The translations under genes were made by a program, and so were the position numbers. From the NCBI RefSeq assembly GCF_026626705.1, contig NZ_JAPNKC010000001.1, positions 7,768,001 through 7,832,000 on the forward strand: a stretch of DNA of 64,000 nt. The letters are read 5' to 3'. Shown piece by piece: positions 51,246 to 58,591 of this stretch. The stretch's first letter is position 1. Each line of letters opens with the position of its first letter. This DNA is from Pyxidicoccus sp. MSG2 (GTDB lineage Bacteria; Myxococcota; Myxococcia; Myxococcales; Myxococcaceae). The notes beneath the pieces are model-generated. The model saw only the letters and a list, made by a program, of their open reading frames with translations. It had not been told where the DNA came from and made no database searches.

Positions 51246-51889
51246 CAGCTCTTCCCCTTGCCCTTGCCGCCCGCCTGGGCTGCCGCGAGGGTGGCCTTGA
51301 AGACGTTGGGATAGGTGCCGCACCGGCACAGGTGGCCACTGACCGCCTGCTTCACGTCATCGAGCGTGCACTTCGGGTTGCGCTCCACCAGGGCGGCGCA
51401 GCTCATCACCATGCCGGGCGTGCAGAAGCCGCACTGGAGCGCGTCGTTCTCCACGAAGGCCCGCTGCACCGGGTGCAGCTCGTCCCCGCGCGCCAGCCCT
51501 TCGATGGTGGTGACCTTCCTGCCGCGGGCGTCGAAGGCCAGCGTCATGCAGCTCGCGGCCACCTCGCCGTCGAGCCACACCGTGCACGCCGAGCAGGCGC
51601 CGCGGTCGCAGCCCACCTTCGTCCCCGTCATCCCGAGCTGGTTGCGCAGCAATTCGGCCAGCGTGGTGCCGGGGTCGGCCTGGACGATGACGGGGCGGCC
51701 GTTGATGTCGAGCTGGAGGGTGGAGGGCTCGGGTCCGAGGACCGCGGGCCCGGCCTGGGTCGCCGCCTGCGCGGCCGTCTGTACCAGGGTGGCGGTCAGC
51801 GCGGAGGCACCCGCGCCGGTGAAGAAGGCGCGGCGGCTGAGCTTGGGCAGCAGGGGCTTGGGGTCGGAGTCATCATCGGATGGGGCCAA
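51245..51889 (-). CDS. 2Fe-2S subunit of xanthine dehydrogenase-family enzyme, Tat-exported (214 aa)
   Basis: The N-terminus has a Tat signal (LSRRAFFTGAGASALTATLV, twin-Arg at 19-20), so the enzyme is likely exported folded to the periplasm. The first cluster is bound by the C-x4-C-x2-C motif CDRGACSAC plus a later Cys (AASCMTL). The second is bound by CGFCTPGM and HLCRCGTY. This matches YagT/CoxS-type subunits, which carry electrons from the Mo centre. The start is a TTG at 51889 with GGAG 9 nt upstream. It heads the operon 2Fe-2S, Mo, FAD, small gene. Confidence 0.9.
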   Translation of the reverse strand: MAPSDDDSDPKPLLPKLSRRAFFTGAGASALTATLVQTAAQAATQAGPAVLGPEPSTLQLDINGRPVIVQADPGTTLAELLRNQLGMTGTKVGCDRGACSACTVWLDGEVAASCMTLAFDARGRKVTTIEGLARGDELHPVQRAFVENDALQCGFCTPGMVMSCAALVERNPKCTLDDVKQAVSGHLCRCGTYPNVFKATLAAAQAGGKGKGKS

Positions 51890-51914
51890 TGTCGAATGCT
51901 CCTCTCGACCCCAT

Positions 51915-51957
51915 CGTTACAGACGCCCTCCGCTGTTCATCAAACCTGTCTGTAACG
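51915..51957. promoter_or_regulatory. 10-bp inverted repeat in promoter region of molybdenum hydroxylase operon
   Basis: CGTTACAGAC (51915-51924) and GTCTGTAACG (51948-51957) are exact inverted copies, 33 bp centre to centre (about three helical turns). They lie 26-68 bp upstream of the TTG start, where an operator for a dimeric or looping regulator would sit. No regulator gene is adjacent. Confidence 0.5.
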
Positions 51958-52046
51958 TTCGCGGCGACAATTTCGGTTTCTCAACGAAACGCGAGGGTTG
52001 GGAACAAGGACTGGGGGGATTTCGTCAGACCTCCGTGAACCACCGC

Positions 52047-54089
52047 TCACCACGAGGTGCCCAGCTCGAGCATCAGCACGTGCTTCTCGTAGTTGCCATT
52101 CGTGTAGTCGTAGACATGGCAGAGGTAGTCCGGCGACGTGCAGGCCCCGGGCTTGTCCTCCAGTCGCGTGTCCATGTTGGAGCGGTTCACCAGCAGCTCG
52201 TAGCGCGCGGTGAGCTGCAGCCACCGGGACAGCCGCGCGCTCGCGCTGGCGAGCAGCGTGAAGCGCCAGTCCCGGCGTCGCCGCAGGTCCCAGGCCTCTT
52301 CGCTCCCATTCAACGGCGTGACGCGCAGGTAGCTGTCGCTCAGGTAGTCGCGCCGCTCCAGCTCGGCGTCGAGGCCCGCGTCGAATGCCGGGCCGAGCAC
52401 CCGGCGCGTGGACAGGCCCACGGCGTGTCCCGCCCAGCCGAAGGGGATGACGTACGCGCGCGAGGCGCCGGTGGTGTCGGCGGTGGTCTCCTGCACCAGC
52501 GTGCCGATGCGGTCCTCGCGGTAGCGGTACCACGCCGTCAGGCTCTGCGACGGCAGGCGGAATTCCTGGGACAGCGTCGCGTCCAGTCGCGGCCCGGTGA
52601 GGTAGTCGAACTCGCTGGCCAGTCCCGACTTCCGGGCGAAGGTGAGGTCCAGCCGGGTGCTGGTCAGCTCGCTCTCGTCCACCGCGAGCCAGCCCCAGCC
52701 ATTCACCGAGGCCTGCAGCCCACGGAAGTCCGCGAGGCCGGTGAAGAACAGGTCGCCTCCAGCGGAGAGGCCCACGCGCACCCGGCGGGCGGCTTCCCAC
52801 TCCACGGTGGCCGCCGCGCGGTGCAGTTGCAGCGAGTAGTCGCGCACGGCCTCGAGCGTGTAGATGCGCTGGCTTCCGCCGTAGGAGAGGTGGGCGAACA
52901 ACGCATCCGAGAGACGGAGGCGGGCCGCGAGCCCCACTCCCGCCTCGACGAAAGCGCTGGCGGTCTCCACGTCGCTGCTGGCCCCGGACACGTCGCGAGC
53001 CGCCACGCCGACCTGGAGCACGTTGCTGTCGAAGCCTCCGCCCGCTCCGGCGGACAACCGCAGGCTCGGGCCGCTCGCGCGAAGTCCGAAGGAGAGCCGG
53101 TCGAGGTACTGGTGCGCGGTGCGCTGGTCCGCCGGGTCGAGTGAGAGCGCGAGGGCCGCGGTGACGTCTTCCCATGCGATGGAGCGTGCTCCCGTCCGCC
53201 AGGCGGAGGCTCCGGCCATGAGGCGCGCGCGGCCCGAGCTCGGGTCTTCCTCTGCCGCCCGGAGGAAATGGGCTCGCGCCTCGTCGAAGCGCCCCGCGTC
53301 GAAGGACACCAGTCCCTGGCGGTACGCCTCGTCGCTCCGGCTCACGGTGCGTCCCTGGGCCTGGGCGACGAGGGCGCGCAATTCCTCGACCTGGACGGCC
53401 TCGCGCTCGGAGGCGCCGGGGGCCGCGCGGTCCGCCCAGGTGGCGGCGCGCTCGGGCGAGCCGGCATCGAGCGCGGCGAAGCCCGCATTCAGCCAGGCGA
53501 CCCGAGCGAGCGTCGCGTCGGTTCCGGCGTCGGCGAAGGCCTGCTCGGCTTCCTCGAAGCGGCCCAGGGCGTAGAGACAGGCGCCCCGGTTGAAGTTCCA
53601 GAGAGCGGGCTCCGGCGCGTCCTCCGCGCGCCCCGCCGCATCGAGCGCTTCCAGGGCCTCGGCGGGCCGGCCCGAGCGAAAGCGGGCGAGCCCTACGAGG
53701 TAGAGCGCGGCACCGAGCCTCGGAGGCTGGGCGCCTTCCCGGGCAAGTCGCTCCGCTTCCGCGTAGTCGCCACGAGCGAACGCCTCCTGCGCGGAGGCAA
53801 GCGGGTCGGCCGCGGCTGCCTGGGTCACGGGCTCCGGCTGTGCGGAGGCGTCATGAGCGAGCGCCTCCTGCGCGGAGGCAAGCGGGTCGGCCGTGGCTGC
53901 CTGGGCCATGAGCTCCGCCTGCGCGGATGCGCCATGCGCGGACGTCACCTGCGTCGGAGCAAGCGGGCCCGTCGTGGCCCCCTGGGCCACATGCACCGTC
54001 TCACCACGGGCAAACGCCACCTGCGCCGAGGCAAGCGGAGCTGTCGTGGCCACCAGGGCCACGAGCGCGAGCGCTGGGGCGACCGTCAT
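52047..54089 (-). CDS. TPR plus outer-membrane beta-barrel protein (680 aa)
   Basis: A signal peptide is visible (ALALVALVATTAPLASAQ, cut near 22). Residues 25-100 are an Ala-rich tandem repeat (units like ADPLASAQEA). About seven TPR-like helices follow (100-330; AEAERLAREG, FEEAEQAFADAG, FDEARAHFLRAAEEDP). The remaining 350 residues alternate in a beta-strand pattern with aromatic girdle residues (FFTGLADFRGLQA, WYRYREDRIGTLV, YLSDSYLRVTPL) and end in VLMLELGTSW, consistent with a C-terminal outer-membrane barrel. It resembles TPR-barrel exporters or assembly factors. The ATG overlaps the upstream stop (ATGA). It is the last gene of the ECF sigma operon. Confidence 0.75.
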   Translation of the reverse strand: MTVAPALALVALVATTAPLASAQVAFARGETVHVAQGATTGPLAPTQVTSAHGASAQAELMAQAATADPLASAQEALAHDASAQPEPVTQAAAADPLASAQEAFARGDYAEAERLAREGAQPPRLGAALYLVGLARFRSGRPAEALEALDAAGRAEDAPEPALWNFNRGACLYALGRFEEAEQAFADAGTDATLARVAWLNAGFAALDAGSPERAATWADRAAPGASEREAVQVEELRALVAQAQGRTVSRSDEAYRQGLVSFDAGRFDEARAHFLRAAEEDPSSGRARLMAGASAWRTGARSIAWEDVTAALALSLDPADQRTAHQYLDRLSFGLRASGPSLRLSAGAGGGFDSNVLQVGVAARDVSGASSDVETASAFVEAGVGLAARLRLSDALFAHLSYGGSQRIYTLEAVRDYSLQLHRAAATVEWEAARRVRVGLSAGGDLFFTGLADFRGLQASVNGWGWLAVDESELTSTRLDLTFARKSGLASEFDYLTGPRLDATLSQEFRLPSQSLTAWYRYREDRIGTLVQETTADTTGASRAYVIPFGWAGHAVGLSTRRVLGPAFDAGLDAELERRDYLSDSYLRVTPLNGSEEAWDLRRRRDWRFTLLASASARLSRWLQLTARYELLVNRSNMDTRLEDKPGACTSPDYLCHVYDYTNGNYEKHVLMLELGTSW
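53776..54055 (-). repeat. 81-bp tandem repeat in TPR/barrel gene
   Basis: At least three copies with an 81-bp period occur (cgcctcctgcgcggaggcaa at 53781 and 53862, a diverged copy near 53943), with a shorter fourth near 54016. They encode an Ala/Gln-rich 27-residue unit after the signal peptide. The two best copies differ at few positions, so the expansion looks recent. Confidence 0.65.
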
Positions 54090-54583
54090 CGTCGCGGCTG
54101 ATTGGGCGACGGTGGCGGTGGTTGCGACGAAGGAGGCGGCGGTGCGCCGTCGGTCCGTGGGGACGAAGGAGGCCGCGCGCGCCCGTCACCTCCCGGAGGA
54201 GGATGCCCGCCACCACTCCGTCCCGGGCCGGGCGACGGCTTGTTGTCACGGGACTCCGTGCCGGGCGGCGGACGTACCGCATCCCCGCGCGGAGGCGGCG
54301 CCGGGCGCTCCATCCGCATACGGCCGAAGATGGTGTCGACCTTCTCTCCAGGCGCGATGACGTCCACCGTATGGGAGCTGTGCACGCGCGCCCCCGGCTC
54401 GGAGGAGGGCGGCGACGGTGCAGGCGCGTTCTTCGTCGGAGCCTCCGGAGCTCGCGCCGCACCCGTCTCCGTGGAAGGAGGAGGCGTCGCGGGAGCGGCC
54501 TGCTCCTGTGCCCGAGCGGCACCGCCGACGAACAGGACGAGCGCCGCGAAGGCCGCGGCAATCCCTGGCGAAGACCTGTTCAT
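54086..54583 (-). CDS. Proline-rich exported protein (165 aa)
   Basis: A signal peptide (MNRSSPGIAAAFAALVLFVG, cut near ARA-QEQ) is followed by a low-complexity Pro/Ala/Ser-rich chain. The only ordered-looking piece is HSSHTVDVIAPGEKVDTIFG (residues 68-87). The C-terminal third is PPPG / GGG repeats ending PSPNQPRR. Such proteins often span the periplasm or act as flexible partners. It lies between the anti-sigma gene and the TPR/barrel gene, with ATGA overlaps on both sides, so it is part of the sigma operon. No function can be assigned. Confidence 0.7.
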   Translation of the reverse strand: MNRSSPGIAAAFAALVLFVGGAARAQEQAAPATPPPSTETGAARAPEAPTKNAPAPSPPSSEPGARVHSSHTVDVIAPGEKVDTIFGRMRMERPAPPPRGDAVRPPPGTESRDNKPSPGPGRSGGGHPPPGGDGRARPPSSPRTDGAPPPPSSQPPPPSPNQPRR

Positions 54584-55173
54584 CCGTCCGTCACCTCCAG
54601 CACCACGTCGTGCTCGATGCGCTGGCCGCCGGCGCGAGCCTCGGCCGTCACGAGGTAGCGGCCCGGCCGCTGTCCGCGCACCGCGATGGGGATGACGTTG
54701 CTACCCGCACTGAGTGCCTGGGTCCACTGGAAGGAGCGCAGCGGCAGTTCCTCGCCGTCCGCCCAGAAGGAGAGCCCCTCCGGAAGGCTCACCTGGAAGT
54801 CCGCCTGGGCCACCGCCACGTCCGCCGTGAAGTCCAGCTTGATGACCGCCACCTTGCTCACGGGCACCTGTGTCCCCGGCACCGCGAGCGGGCGAGAAGC
54901 CACGGCGGGCGGCGGGGCAGGGGGCGCCCACACCGCGCCCAGCAGCAGGAATGCGGCGACCCCGGCCGCGACACCCACGGAGGGCCAGACGATGGGAGCC
55001 CGGTGCCGGAAGAGCCAGCGCACCCAATCCCACCCGGGGGCGGGGTCTGGCGGCCCGGCATCCACCAGGCGCCGATGGAGCGCGGACTGGAAGTCGAAGG
55101 AGGGCGGCTCGTCCCGCAGTGCTCCCAGGCGCTCGCGCAGCGCGCGGTCCTCGGTCTCTTCGGGCTCACTCAT
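54580..55173 (-). CDS. Anti-sigma-factor-like membrane protein (197 aa)
   Basis: The N-terminal 55 residues are acidic and helical (EETEDRALRERLGALRDEPP), the expected sigma-binding part. One membrane helix follows (PSVGVAAGVAAFLLLGAVWA, about 64-84), then a periplasmic Ig-like domain of about 100 residues (KVAVIKLDFTADVAVAQADF). The zinc HxxxCxxC motif of ZAS-type anti-sigma factors is absent. Its position directly after the sigma gene, with an ATGA overlap, is the main support. The periplasmic domain would sense envelope conditions or interact with the exported partners of this operon. Confidence 0.75.
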   Translation of the reverse strand: MSEPEETEDRALRERLGALRDEPPSFDFQSALHRRLVDAGPPDPAPGWDWVRWLFRHRAPIVWPSVGVAAGVAAFLLLGAVWAPPAPPPAVASRPLAVPGTQVPVSKVAVIKLDFTADVAVAQADFQVSLPEGLSFWADGEELPLRSFQWTQALSAGSNVIPIAVRGQRPGRYLVTAEARAGGQRIEHDVVLEVTDG

Positions 55174-55811
55174 CTACCGCTCCTCGAACCATGAGACGAA
55201 GCATCCCCATTGAATGTTCCCACCGACCCATCCCCATCCTGGCTCCCGGGGGCCTGCCCGCCCGCCAGCAGGGTGCGAAGCTGTGTCCGGCCCCGTGAGA
55301 GGCGCGACTTCACCGTGCCCACCGGCACCCCTTCGATGGCGGCCACCTCTTCATAGCTGTACCCCTCGACATCGAAGAGCACCACCGCCGTGCGGAACTC
55401 CGCCGGCAGCGCCCGCAGCGCGCGCCACAGCCGCTCCTTCTCCTCCGCCCGCGCGATTCCCTCGTCGGCGGGCTCGGCGCCCGACGGGGCCCGGACGTGC
55501 TCCACCTCCAGGGGCTCCTCCAGGGCGCGCTCCCGTCCGGCGCGGCTGCGCGTGGCGTCGAAGAAGACGTTGCGCACCACCGAGTAGAGCCACGTCTTGA
55601 AGGCGGACTGGAAGCGGAACGAGCGCAGGCTCTTGTAGACCTTCACCAGCGCTTCCTGCGCCAGGTCGTCCACGTCCGCGTCCGAGGCGGCGAAGGCCCG
55701 CGCGAAGCGGCGCACCTGCGGCATGTGCGAAGCGATGAGGAGCTCGAAGGCGCGCACGCTGCCGTCCTGGGCCTCGGTGATGAGTGCGCGCAGCTCGTCG
55801 TTCCCGGTCAA
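55170..55811 (-). CDS. ECF-type RNA polymerase sigma factor (213 aa)
   Basis: Region 2 is visible at 20-90: FELLIASHMPQVRRFARAFA, DVDDLAQEALVKVYKSLRSF and FKTWLYSVVRNVFFDATRSR. Region 4 is at 130-185: LWRALRALPAEFRTAVVLFD, GYSYEEVAAIEGVPVGTVKS and RLSRGRTQLRTLL. This is a standard ECF sigma factor. The start is a TTG at 55811, the only in-frame start that keeps region 2 complete; the ribosome site is weak (GGTGG). The C-terminus is Gly/Ser-rich. It is co-transcribed with the anti-sigma gene (ATGA overlap), the usual negative-feedback arrangement. Confidence 0.93.
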   Translation of the reverse strand: MTGNDELRALITEAQDGSVRAFELLIASHMPQVRRFARAFAASDADVDDLAQEALVKVYKSLRSFRFQSAFKTWLYSVVRNVFFDATRSRAGRERALEEPLEVEHVRAPSGAEPADEGIARAEEKERLWRALRALPAEFRTAVVLFDVEGYSYEEVAAIEGVPVGTVKSRLSRGRTQLRTLLAGGQAPGSQDGDGSVGTFNGDASSHGSRSGR

Positions 55812-55869
55812 GCCACCAGTGTAGCGGTGTGCGTGGCGCGCTCCGCAAGCACGGAAGCGACGAGTGCCG

Positions 55870-55895
55870 GGAACACGAAATTAATTCCTCTCGTC
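55870..55895 (+). promoter_or_regulatory. ECF-type promoter motif
   Basis: GGAAC (55870-55874) and CGTC (55892-55895) are 17 bp apart, with an AT-rich spacer (acgaaattaattcctct), matching the consensus of many ECF sigma promoters. It points at the Gly-rich lipoprotein gene at 55951 (about 56 bp downstream) and lies just behind the sigma gene start. The neighbouring sigma factor may use it. Confidence 0.55.
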
Positions 55896-55950
55896 CCATG
55901 GGCGCAGTGGGAAGCGGGCCGGGCACTGGAAACACCAAGGAGCACGAACG

Positions 55951-56973
55951 ATGCGCAGGAACAGGGGCAGTCAGTGGCTTGGAGCACTCGCACTCGCCGC
56001 GGGCGCGATGACGGCGGGTTGCAGCTCGGACAAGACGGCCGACGAGGCCACCTCGGATGTCTCGCAGGCCGTGGAGGCCGTCTCGGATTCGAGCGACGCG
56101 GTGGAGGTCTCCAGCCTGCTGCACGGCCTGGACAAGTTGCGCCCGCAGGCGGTGGAGGGCTTCCACTGTGATGACAGCCCGGACATCACCACCGTGGAAG
56201 TCTGTGGCCAGAGCCTGCCGGCCACCGTGCACCTCGAGTGGACGGACTGCGCCGCGCCCACGCGTCCCGGCGGTGGTCGTGGGCCCGGCGGCGGTGGTGG
56301 CGGCCGTGGGCCCGGTGGCGGCGGTGGCAGGCCCCCGCCGGAGGGCACGGACGGCACCGTGCGCGCGCACTCCACCGGGGGGGCCGGCGATGGCGGCGCG
56401 CCCGGTGGCCGCGGCCCGCACGGCGGGCCTTCCACCGGCACGGTGGACATCGCGACCACGTACACGGCGCCGGAGAACTGCGAGGGCGCGGTGACGCAGG
56501 AGCAGTCCGTCACCTTCCAGATTTCCCGTACGAACTCCGACGGTGAGGTCTCCACGGCGCAGGGCACCACCACCTCCTCCGCGGAGCTGACGCTGGGCGC
56601 CCCGCCGCGCCAGAAGGCGACGCAGGCGGATGTGACGCGCACGCGGACGGACGCGTCGGGCGCGGTGGTGAGCTCGGTGCACCTGACGGGCTCCCTGTCC
56701 GTCGCGTTCTCAAGTGACACGCCGCCGGTGCGCACCATCGACGGCGCGTACACCGAGGCGTTCCTCGATGGCTCGGAAGGCACCGTCACGCTCGCGGCCA
56801 TCGTCCGGCCGTCGCGCGACGTCTGCCCGTGGCCCACGTCCGGGACGCTGACGCGCGCCACCGCTGACGGAGAGCACGTGCTGACCTTCGGCCCCGAGTG
56901 CGGCGACGCGACGCTCGATGGCACCGCCGTGGACCTGCCCGAGCGCGGCGAGCGAGGTGGGGGCCGCCACTAA
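55951..56973 (+). CDS. Gly-rich lipoprotein (340 aa)
   Basis: A lipoprotein signal is present (WLGALALAAGAMTAGCSS, lipobox TAGC near 24). A helical stretch (residues 30-70) rich in Val, Asp and Ser precedes a small Cys-containing segment (FHCDDSP, TTVEVCGQS, WTDCAAP). A Gly/Arg/Pro repeat at about 104-130 (GGGRGPGGGG units) is followed by a 200-residue beta-rich C-terminal domain. I know no homolog by function. AAGGAG lies 8 nt before the ATG. An ECF-type promoter motif upstream suggests control by the divergent sigma factor. Confidence 0.8.
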   Translation: MRRNRGSQWLGALALAAGAMTAGCSSDKTADEATSDVSQAVEAVSDSSDAVEVSSLLHGLDKLRPQAVEGFHCDDSPDITTVEVCGQSLPATVHLEWTDCAAPTRPGGGRGPGGGGGGRGPGGGGGRPPPEGTDGTVRAHSTGGAGDGGAPGGRGPHGGPSTGTVDIATTYTAPENCEGAVTQEQSVTFQISRTNSDGEVSTAQGTTTSSAELTLGAPPRQKATQADVTRTRTDASGAVVSSVHLTGSLSVAFSSDTPPVRTIDGAYTEAFLDGSEGTVTLAAIVRPSRDVCPWPTSGTLTRATADGEHVLTFGPECGDATLDGTAVDLPERGERGGGRH

Positions 56974-57232
56974 GGCGTCTCCGAATGGGGCCGCCACCCA
57001 GGCGTCCCCGAGGCACCGCGGCCCGGGGGCGCTTCAGCTTCCCCCTCGCCAGCCCCCCGGGCCGCGGCCTCTTGTCCCGAGTCCCTCCAGTGCCGCCGTG
57101 GGTCGCAACCGCCCCCGACTCACTGTACGGGGTGATTCTTATTTTCTGGGTTTTCGGTTTGACCGCCGCTCCTGTGCCTTCCTAGTTTCGCCCTGTTCGT
57201 GCGTGAAGCCGACGCGCGGTAGCGAGAACGAG

Positions 57233-57991
57233 ATGAAGGCGCATTGGTTGTGCGGAATGACGGTGGTCCTGGCGATGTCGCTGGCGGGCTGTTCGGACGA
57301 GCCCCAGCCGCAGGCGGAAGAGACACAGGGCTTCACGCTCCTCCAGCGTGACGAGACGACGCTCGAGGCCACCTACAGCGCGGGTGGCGCGTCGGTGCGG
57401 ATGCTGGTGGTGGAGACGGAGTCGAAGGTCGTCGAAGTGACGTACGACTTCGGTGCGCCGGTCATCGGGTTCCACCTCGACTTCAACCAGGGCACGGGCA
57501 GCTTCATCCCCAGCGGTGGGGCGCTGGACGCGGCGCAGTCCGAGCTGATGGGGCCGCTGCTGGAAGGCGTCACGAAGCTGGTGGCCGAGACGGACGAGGC
57601 CCAGCGCACGCGCGTCGAGGACGCGGCGATGCGCCAGACGAGCTTCATGCAGATTGTCCCGGTGGGCGAGCTGCTCACGGGCTACGAGTTCGTCTCCGAG
57701 CGCGGGTGGACGCATCTCTCCTGCACCTGCGGCAACCAGTTCATCGGCTCGGGCTATTACCGTCAGGCGGGCCGGGGCTGCGGTTGCACCGGTGGCTCGG
57801 GCGGTGGTTGCAAGGGCCGCTGCGGCCAGGGCTGCGGCATCACCAGCACGCCTCCGTGCGTGGGCACCACGGCGTACACGCAGGACTGTGCCAAGCACGA
57901 CTACGGCCTGGGCAGCTTCGCGGCGGCGTCCGATGACTACACGTTCGCCAGCAACAACTGCAGCTGCAGCGGCGTGGGCACCTGCGGCTGA
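57233..57991 (+). CDS. Lipoprotein with phospholipase A2-like Cys-rich domain (252 aa)
   Basis: A lipoprotein signal is present (LCGMTVVLAMSLAGCSDE, lipobox LAGC). Residues 30-150 form an alpha/beta region of unknown type. The last 90 residues are Cys-rich (about 15 Cys) and contain YTQDCAKHDYGLGSF with H222-D223. The C-x2-H-D-[FY]-G arrangement is the catalytic histidine helix of secreted and prokaryotic phospholipase A2 (compare the CRRHDFGYRN type). FASNNCSCSG follows, where a second conserved Cys would fall. Activity is therefore possible but not proved; the calcium loop is hard to identify. The ATG at 57233 has only a weak ribosome site. It overlaps the next gene by one base (TGATG). Confidence 0.65.
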   Translation: MKAHWLCGMTVVLAMSLAGCSDEPQPQAEETQGFTLLQRDETTLEATYSAGGASVRMLVVETESKVVEVTYDFGAPVIGFHLDFNQGTGSFIPSGGALDAAQSELMGPLLEGVTKLVAETDEAQRTRVEDAAMRQTSFMQIVPVGELLTGYEFVSERGWTHLSCTCGNQFIGSGYYRQAGRGCGCTGGSGGGCKGRCGQGCGITSTPPCVGTTAYTQDCAKHDYGLGSFAAASDDYTFASNNCSCSGVGTCG

Positions 57992-58587
57992 TGGCTTCCT
58001 TCAAGACATGGGTGGCGCTGGCCGCGGTCCTGGGCGTGGCGTCAGGCTGTAGCCGGTCCTCTTCCGGTCCCTGTCCCGATGGCGCGCGGCTGCACGGCCG
58101 CGCGCCGCCGGAGGGCACCGTGCAGTGGTGCGCGAAGTCCGACGGCGTGAAGCATGGCCGCTGGGCGGAGTGGCACTCCAACGGCAAGCCCAAGACGGAG
58201 GGCCAGTACGTCGACGGGAAGATGGAAGGCCGCTGGGTGAGCTACTTCGAGGACGGCGTGAAGCAGCTCGAGGGCGAGTACCGCGGTGGCCTCAAGCAGG
58301 GCCTGTGGACCCTCTATTACGAGGAGGGGCAGAAGAACCGCGAGGAGGTCCACACCGCCGGCTCGAAGGAGCTGAAGTGGACGGCGTGGCGCTCCGACGG
58401 GCAGAAGTGGGCCGAGGGCACGCTCGTCGGGCACCAGGCGCAGGGCCCCTATTCCGAGTGGCACCCGAACGGAAAGCTCGCCGTGACGGGGAACTACGCG
58501 AACGGCGCGAAGGCGGGTGATTGGAAGTACTTCAACCCCGACGGCCAGCCCACGGAGTCACCGCAGGGTGACTTCGCGAGGGATTGA
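57991..58587 (+). CDS. MORN/YwqK-like lipoprotein (198 aa)
   Basis: After a lipoprotein signal (VALAAVLGVASGCSRS, lipobox ASGC) there are about six repeats of the W-x3-Y/F-x2-G-x4-E-G-x-Y type (GRWAEWHSNGKPKTEGQYVD, RWVSYFEDGVKQLEGEYRGG). This is the MORN-like repeat found in YwqK-family proteins, which in other bacteria include toxin neutralisers. It starts on the stop of the PLA2-like gene, so translation of the two is coupled. A role as binding partner or protector of that protein is plausible, because both are predicted lipoproteins. No direct proof. Confidence 0.75.
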   Translation: MASFKTWVALAAVLGVASGCSRSSSGPCPDGARLHGRAPPEGTVQWCAKSDGVKHGRWAEWHSNGKPKTEGQYVDGKMEGRWVSYFEDGVKQLEGEYRGGLKQGLWTLYYEEGQKNREEVHTAGSKELKWTAWRSDGQKWAEGTLVGHQAQGPYSEWHPNGKLAVTGNYANGAKAGDWKYFNPDGQPTESPQGDFARD

Positions 58588-58591
58588 GCTG

